Part shown: positions 58,171 through 64,000 of the stretch, piece after piece
Position numbering within the stretch: the first letter of the stretch is position 1
Layout of the letters: every line of letters starts with the position of its first letter
Source of the DNA: Xanthoparmelia taractica
Lineage: Eukaryota; Ascomycota; Lecanoromycetes; Lecanorales; Parmeliaceae
DNA length: 64,000 nucleotides
Direction of reading: 5' to 3'
Assembly: GCA_033085395.1 (NCBI GenBank)
Contig: JANQBS010000170.1
Coordinates: 1 to 64,000, forward strand
Notes under the pieces: model-generated
What the model saw: only the letters and a program-made list of their open reading frames with translations
Told to the model about the DNA's origin: nothing
The model's database searches: none
Position numbers and translations under genes: made by a program

Positions 58171-59899
58171 CTATCTATTAGATCTTATCGTTCCTAAGTA
58201 ATTATTTAAGTAGCTATTATCTCTATATCTAGGTCTACTTTACGAGCTATAGCGATACGTATATCTAATATAATATTAGTATCGACTTCGTGATAAGCTT
58301 TAGCATCGTAATCTTTATCAAGAAGAGAAAGAGATTATTCGAAGAAGACTTTTTAATTAATCAAAGTCTTCCGTAAGAAAGAATAAGTATACTATAACTA
58401 TTACGTTATTAACTTAATGTATATACTATAATATATACTACTTCGCTAGGATATATCTCAACGTAGGCGTTGACTTTTCTTCTATTTATTAATATCTATT
58501 ACGAGCTTAAAAAGTCTTTCGCAAGCGACTTCCTTACTGGAGAAGAAGTTAGAAAGACTAGAATACATTAGTAATAGCGCAAGACTACAGTAGGTACTTA
58601 TTCTCCGAGCTCTCCATAGAAATACATTATCTTTCCACTCACTTATTACTTGCACATAGTACTTTATTAGCTTAAAAATTATAAGCGAGAAGTCTCGATA
58701 GCGATTATTATAAAAATATTAAGAATTAAGATTAGTACGAGTATTACGTATAATACGTAATAACGAAGAAGAGAATATCGCTAAGTTACTCTATTATATC
58801 GTTAATAATCTAGTATATTTCGATAATAATAAACGAGATTTACGACTCTATACCTCGAAAGCTATAGAAGTAGAAGTATTTAAACTCGTCTATAATAAGA
58901 TAAAGTATTTTAATTATATCTATATTTATAAGAATCTTATAGAATATCTATATATATTTAATATAATAAGTAAACTTTACGAGTTTATTCGTTATTATTC
59001 TTAATTAGATATTAAGATATTAATTATATAAATCGCTATAATCTATTCTCTTATCTATTAGACTATTTTATATTATTATTATTAATTTTATTCTTGCGCT
59101 TCTTAAGTCGATAGAAGAGTATAAATATACTTTATCTATTATTAATAAATTCTCGAAGATAATAATATTTATTTTTAATAAAATTATTAAGTTCGAAAAG
59201 AAATAGATTATTAAGCTTATAGATCGCCTTATTAGAATCAATTAAAACTTATTATATACGATATTATCTAATAGAGATTGAAGATTTATTAATTAATTAT
59301 AAAAGTAGATCTTCTTCGTTATATTAAAAGTCGATCTATTTTATTTAATTATATAATATTTTTAAATAGATAGCGCTTCGAAACGAATAAGTTAGATAAT
59401 CGAGATAGTACTTCGCTACTATATAATAACTTTAAAAGACTAAAAGCTATAATTAATAATATTATTTAAAATATTAATTACTCTTAATTAGTTAATTAAT
59501 TTTTATACTCGTGTCTATTCAAACTATATAGAATAATTACGATCTGCTATACAGACGTTGTTTAGTAGGGAAACCTTGAGAAATATCGCGTCGCTCTAGA
59601 ATAAAAACCCTCTCTTTTCCTATATTCTATTTTATCTAATTATATCTCTTATAATTATATTCATAGTTCTTATAATAATCAAGTATCTTTAAATATTATT
59701 TATATATTATATCTCTAATCTTATCTTTTATGTTAATTTCTAATTAAGTCTTTTCGTTTCTATTGTTCTATAACTTTCTAGATTATTAACGAGAATAAAG
59801 TCGACGAAATAGTTAATAATAAGCTAAGATATACGTATTAAAGTTATCTATTTCTTCTTTCTCTCTTATCTTAATTATATAATTAATTATTTCGCGATT
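58171..59899. other. RIP-mutated repeat DNA with a less mutated patch
   Basis: Mostly AT-rich. About 58460-58670 has more C in CpA/CpC context than its flanks and may be LTR sequence downstream of the chromovirus relic, but no matching second LTR was found near 53-54 kb. Confidence 0.45.
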
Positions 59900-62800
59900 A
59901 CTTTAATTCTCTTCTTAATAGATAATATTTAATGTATATTTTACGTTTTAGCGTTATCTATTAGAGTCTATTATCTATTATTAATTCGAAATAAAATAAT
60001 AAAATATTTTTAATATTTTATTTTCTTTATTTATATATATAATTTATTAAGTAGAAGTTTAATATTTATATATATAAAGAAAATAAGCTAGATCGATTTT
60101 CTCTATTCTTATTTTAGTAAGAATAGAGCACTTAGCTTTTATTAATTCTTTATAAAATATTTCTCTATTAATTTATAAATTATCTCGCTAAGCTATACTT
60201 CTTATTTATTTAATAATTATTTTATAGCGTACTTTATTCTTTATTCTTTAATTTCTTTATTATTCTATAATTTTTTTATATCTTATTTTTATCTAATTTA
60301 ACAAGTTTAGTTTAATTATTTATATATAATATACGTAAAGTTTATAACTTCTTTTCTTTTATAAAAATCTTCTTCGTTTCTCTCTTCTTTCTTTGTTTTC
60401 TCTGTTTCTTATAAAGCTTTATTCTAATATACATATTTTTTATATACTTTTTAAAATCCTTTAAAAGTATATAATATCGCTCTATACTAAAATATTATCT
60501 TCGTCTTAATTACTTTTATATAGAATATTTATCTAAACTTATTATTAATATAAAGATTTAAGACTCTTATATTTATTTTTAACTTTATTAATATTATAAT
60601 TAACTTTATAATTACTTTTATACTAGATCTCTTAGAACTATAAATAAGATATATAAGCTTATACTTCTATAAAGTAAAAGACGTTTTATAAGTACTTATC
60701 TACTTAAGATAGATCTTATAAATATGTTTTAGTATTTAATAATTACTTTTAATAAACTCTCTATAAACTAATAAATAAATATTATCTATAAATTTCTCTA
60801 TCTAAAGACGTAATTTAATCGTTAAATCTTATTTCACTAATAGAGTATTAAAGAAGAGAAATAATATTAATAAGATAGACGAGTTTTAAGAAATTCTAAT
60901 TTCCGTTAATATTATAAAATTAGTTTTCTATTCTAGAATAATTAATATTACTCTATTTCTTAGAAAGCTTATTATTTATTTTATAATTAAGATCGAGGTT
61001 TTTTTTTAAAAGATTATAAAGTAATCTCTAATAAAAGACTTTATTAAAAGTCTTTATTATATTTAATAACAATAGACTAAAAACGTTATTTCTATTATAG
61101 TTCTAGATAATATATATTATCTCGATAAATCTCTTTCGTCTAATTCTTATCTATTTTAATAAAAATAGATTATATTCTTTAGCGTAATTACTTAAACGTT
61201 TAAGTATTATCGCTTTTAAGATTTTTTCTAATATATTAAATAAAATAATTAGACGATATAATTTAATACTAATATAATTCTCTTTTTTTAATTTTCTTAA
61301 AATAATTATATTTATCTTTTTAATTTTTTTAAATAATATTTTAAATTTAATATATTTAAAAGAGATATATAAATTATAAGATTATCTCTTCTAAAATTAT
61401 TCGAAGAAATCTATTTAAAATATTATTAATATTTAAAGTCTTATTAAATTTCGATCTAAAGATCGCTTATAGAATCTCTCTTTAGATAAACTCGCTATTT
61501 ATTATTCTTAATTCTAAATAAGTTTTATTCTTAATATCTCTTAAATTCGCTTACAATAATAATAAAAAAATATTATTTTAAGAATTTTTATTTTTTTATT
61601 AAACGTAATTCTTAAGACGCTATTAAATTTCTTAAGTAATAGAAATTATAATAATAATTTAAATTCGATACTCTTATTTCGTATTTATTTTATTAATCTC
61701 TAAATATTCTTAGATAATAATAAGACTTTATAAACTTCTTCTCTATAATAGAGCTTTTTTCTTCTTTTTAATATTCTATCTCTTATTTCTATAATTTTTC
61801 TTTACTCTAGATTCTCTCTAATATCGTTATTATTAATATAATTATTTATAAGCAATTTAATTATCGTAATAACCTTATTATACTTATAATTTTAAAATAA
61901 TTTCACTCTCTCTATTAACTTCGATTATAAATCTATTATCTTTATTATCTTCGCTATCTTAATAGATAAATCTTTTATATAATTATTAATTAATTACTTA
62001 TCTATTAATAAATAAAAAGAAAGAATATATAATAGCTTTATCGCTTTTCTCTTTATTCTCTTTAATTTCGCTATTCTTTAATCTCTTTTAAATATTATTA
62101 AGACTTCTTTTATATAAAGCTTAAATTCTATAAGTATAGAAAAATAATTTAATTCGTAATAAAGTTTCGCGATTACGTAATATTTTTAAACTAATTCTAT
62201 TATTTCTAAAATAATAAATATTAGATTAATAGCGCTCTCGTATTCTCTCGAGCTTTATATTACTATACTTCTTAATAGTATTAGTTTTATATTTCTATCT
62301 ATTATTATAATTACTATATTATTCGTTTATCTATAATATATAAATCTATTTAAATTATTTTAATTTAAATAATATAGATTAAAATTATCTAGAAGAGTAT
62401 ATTTCTTTTATTAAGTTATTTCTCTACGATAGATAAGTATAAGAGTTATCTTCGTAAATTAGAAAGAAGCTAAAGTTATATACGTAATAAATATTAAATA
62501 CTCGTAATTAATTTTCTATATTTTCGCTCTTTATTTATATTCTTAATTAAATATTTTATTTCTTATTAATTTTAATCTAATTTTTTATTAATATAGAAAT
62601 ATATCTTAATATTCTCTCTTAATCTATACGCTAGATAAAACGCGCTTACGCTAGAATTATATAAGAATTTATTATATTTTATATGGTATAATTTCTATAT
62701 CGCTAGAATATTAACGTCTTATATCGTTAAATATATAAGTAAAAACGTTATTATTCTTAACTCGTCTCTAATATTATATTATATAATTTTTAATATTAAG

Positions 62801-63600
62801 TATTCTATTATAGAATCTCTATAAAAGTATTCTATATATTAGTATTTACTATTTCTACTACTGCGATAGCGACGATCGCGACGATATTCTCTCTAATTAT
62901 AGTATCGAGAATTAATTAATTCGTAGTCTTAGATAACGATTAATTTATAGATTTAAAGTCTTCTACTTATTTAGAACTCTATTCTAGCTTTACTCTTATA
63001 ATAAATAAAGATAAACTCTTAAAATAAATAAAATCTCTTATTTTAAATTGATCGTAATTTATTTTTAAGTATATAATATTAAGTATATTTATACTTTACG
63101 TATCGACACGCGTATTTATTCTCTCGAGCTATATAAATAATCTTTTTTAGAGTCTTAACGAATTATAATTATTTTATTCTTTTTAATATTTTTTTTTATT
63201 AAAGATTAAAGCTTAATAAAGAAATAAGATTTCTAAGATTATATATATATATACTTAAGCTTCTAGATAGTTACTATTATTATATATTACGCTCTATAGA
63301 TTCTTCGTAGATAATCTATTTCGTATTATCTATAGAGATCTCTTTTTTAAATCGATCGTATCTTATAAAAATAAATATTTATATATATCTTATAATTCTA
63401 ATTATATATTTATTCTATACTCTTATTAATTAAGCTCTTATTCTAATAATATAAATAATACTATATTTATTACTATCTTTATATCTAGTAATAGCTTCGA
63501 ATCTTAATATAAGTAAAATATAGTATTAATTCTTTTTATTCTTACTATTTCTTTATATCGAAAAATTATTATCTTAGAATAAGCTTAAATTTAAGAATAT
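59900..63600 (-). pseudogene. LINE (non-LTR retrotransposon) relic
   Basis: Minus-strand translation through stops at about 61250 to 60960 gives the start of a LINE-type reverse transcriptase: LNTLEKILKAIILKRLSNYA, KEYNLFLLK, a RRKRF-type block and LLLLNIIKTFNKVFY with RLLYNLLKK, which correspond to the fungal Tad-like pattern LNTLGKxLE...LSLDIxGAFDNVxxxRLLxNL. Upstream (higher coordinates) should lie the endonuclease and ORF1 parts, but these are too mutated to confirm; the outer limits are approximate. Confidence 0.6.
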
Positions 63601-63639
63601 TCTATCGCGTATCTAAATAACATTATATTTATTTATTAA

Positions 63640-63900
63640 TAGAACTAACTTCGAGTCTAAGTTTAAGTTAAATAGCACGTGTCGGATAATTTTCTTATCC
63701 CGATATCCCTTATTGTTATCGCGTCGCATTAGACTCTTCGCTTATGCTTCGAGCCCAACATAACGCGATCTAAGACCTCTCAGCTCTTCTAACTACTGCA
63801 AGTACGGGTCGGAAAGGTGTGGTATATTTGATGGTATGGGACCAGTTTTTCGAATACCATACCAAAAGGTATGGGATATCCCATACTCCCATTGGGTTTT
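63640..63900. repeat. less mutated TE terminus with palindromes
   Basis: Normal composition within AT-rich surroundings. It contains GTCGGAAAGG (63808-63817) and a perfect 18-bp palindrome, GTATGGGATATCCCATAC (63869-63886), beside repeated GGTATGG words. It is related in words and spacing to the reverse complement of 1081-1190. Probably the end of a transposon family present at both window ends. Confidence 0.4.
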
Positions 63901-64000
63901 TAATAAATATATTACGTAATATTTTTTTATATTCTAAAAATACGTAAAAAGCTTAAGCGAACGCTTATATAATTATAAAATTCTATAAATAGATTAAAAA

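Noticed and set aside
1..64000. CRISPR array, bacterial operon or ribosomal RNA genes
   Set aside because: No regularly spaced repeats with unique spacers, no operon-like spacing with ribosome-binding sites, and no rRNA-like sequence; introns show a eukaryotic genome.

Overview
The window looks like a filamentous ascomycete (Pezizomycotina) chromosome. The genes carry short 45-125 nt spliceosomal introns with GTANGT donors and encode typical fungal proteins (Rom2-type RhoGEF, Vma11 proteolipid, a second PKA catalytic subunit, an Och1-like GT32, a Met2-fold serine acetyltransferase). They sit on an island of ordinary base composition between AT-rich blocks in which CpA/TpG are scarce, TpA is abundant and transposon reading frames are full of stops. 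This is the signature of repeat-induced point mutation (RIP). I could not place the species more precisely.

Layout: 1-8.25 kb is repeat DNA. It holds a mutated block, a hAT element (2.39-3.88 kb) with a surviving transposase C-terminus, and a short Helitron copy (4.03-8.25 kb) that carries three nested TA-target elements. 8.29-13.8 kb holds a Nudix ADP-sugar diphosphatase (+) convergent with a ROM2-like Rho1 GEF (-). 14.22-22.46 kb is a long, RIP-mutated Helitron whose Rep/helicase can still be read through the stops. 22.7-31.05 kb holds four + strand genes: VMA11, a PKA catalytic subunit, an Acinus-like SAP/RRM protein and a TMEM184/OST-alpha family membrane protein. 31.9-37.3 kb holds three - strand genes: a GT32 mannosyltransferase, a serine/homoserine O-acetyltransferase and a DUF427 protein. 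From about 37.45 kb to the end there is only RIP-mutated repeat DNA: Ty3/gypsy relics (RT at 47.6 kb; protease, RT, integrase and chromodomain at 54.8-58.2 kb), a repeated protease fragment, a tRNA-like/SINE-like insert and a LINE relic on the - strand.

The ten genes are housekeeping genes and do not form an operon or an obvious biosynthetic cluster. The most interesting part of the window is how transposons border them. The two Helitron copies end in the same 84-bp unmutated segment, which contains an overlapping E-box and Gcn4-type site. One copy ends 34 bp upstream of the first ATG of the Nudix gene and the other about 250 bp upstream of VMA11. All exon coordinates were worked out by hand from splice consensus, reading phase and remembered family conservation; no alignment or database search was run.
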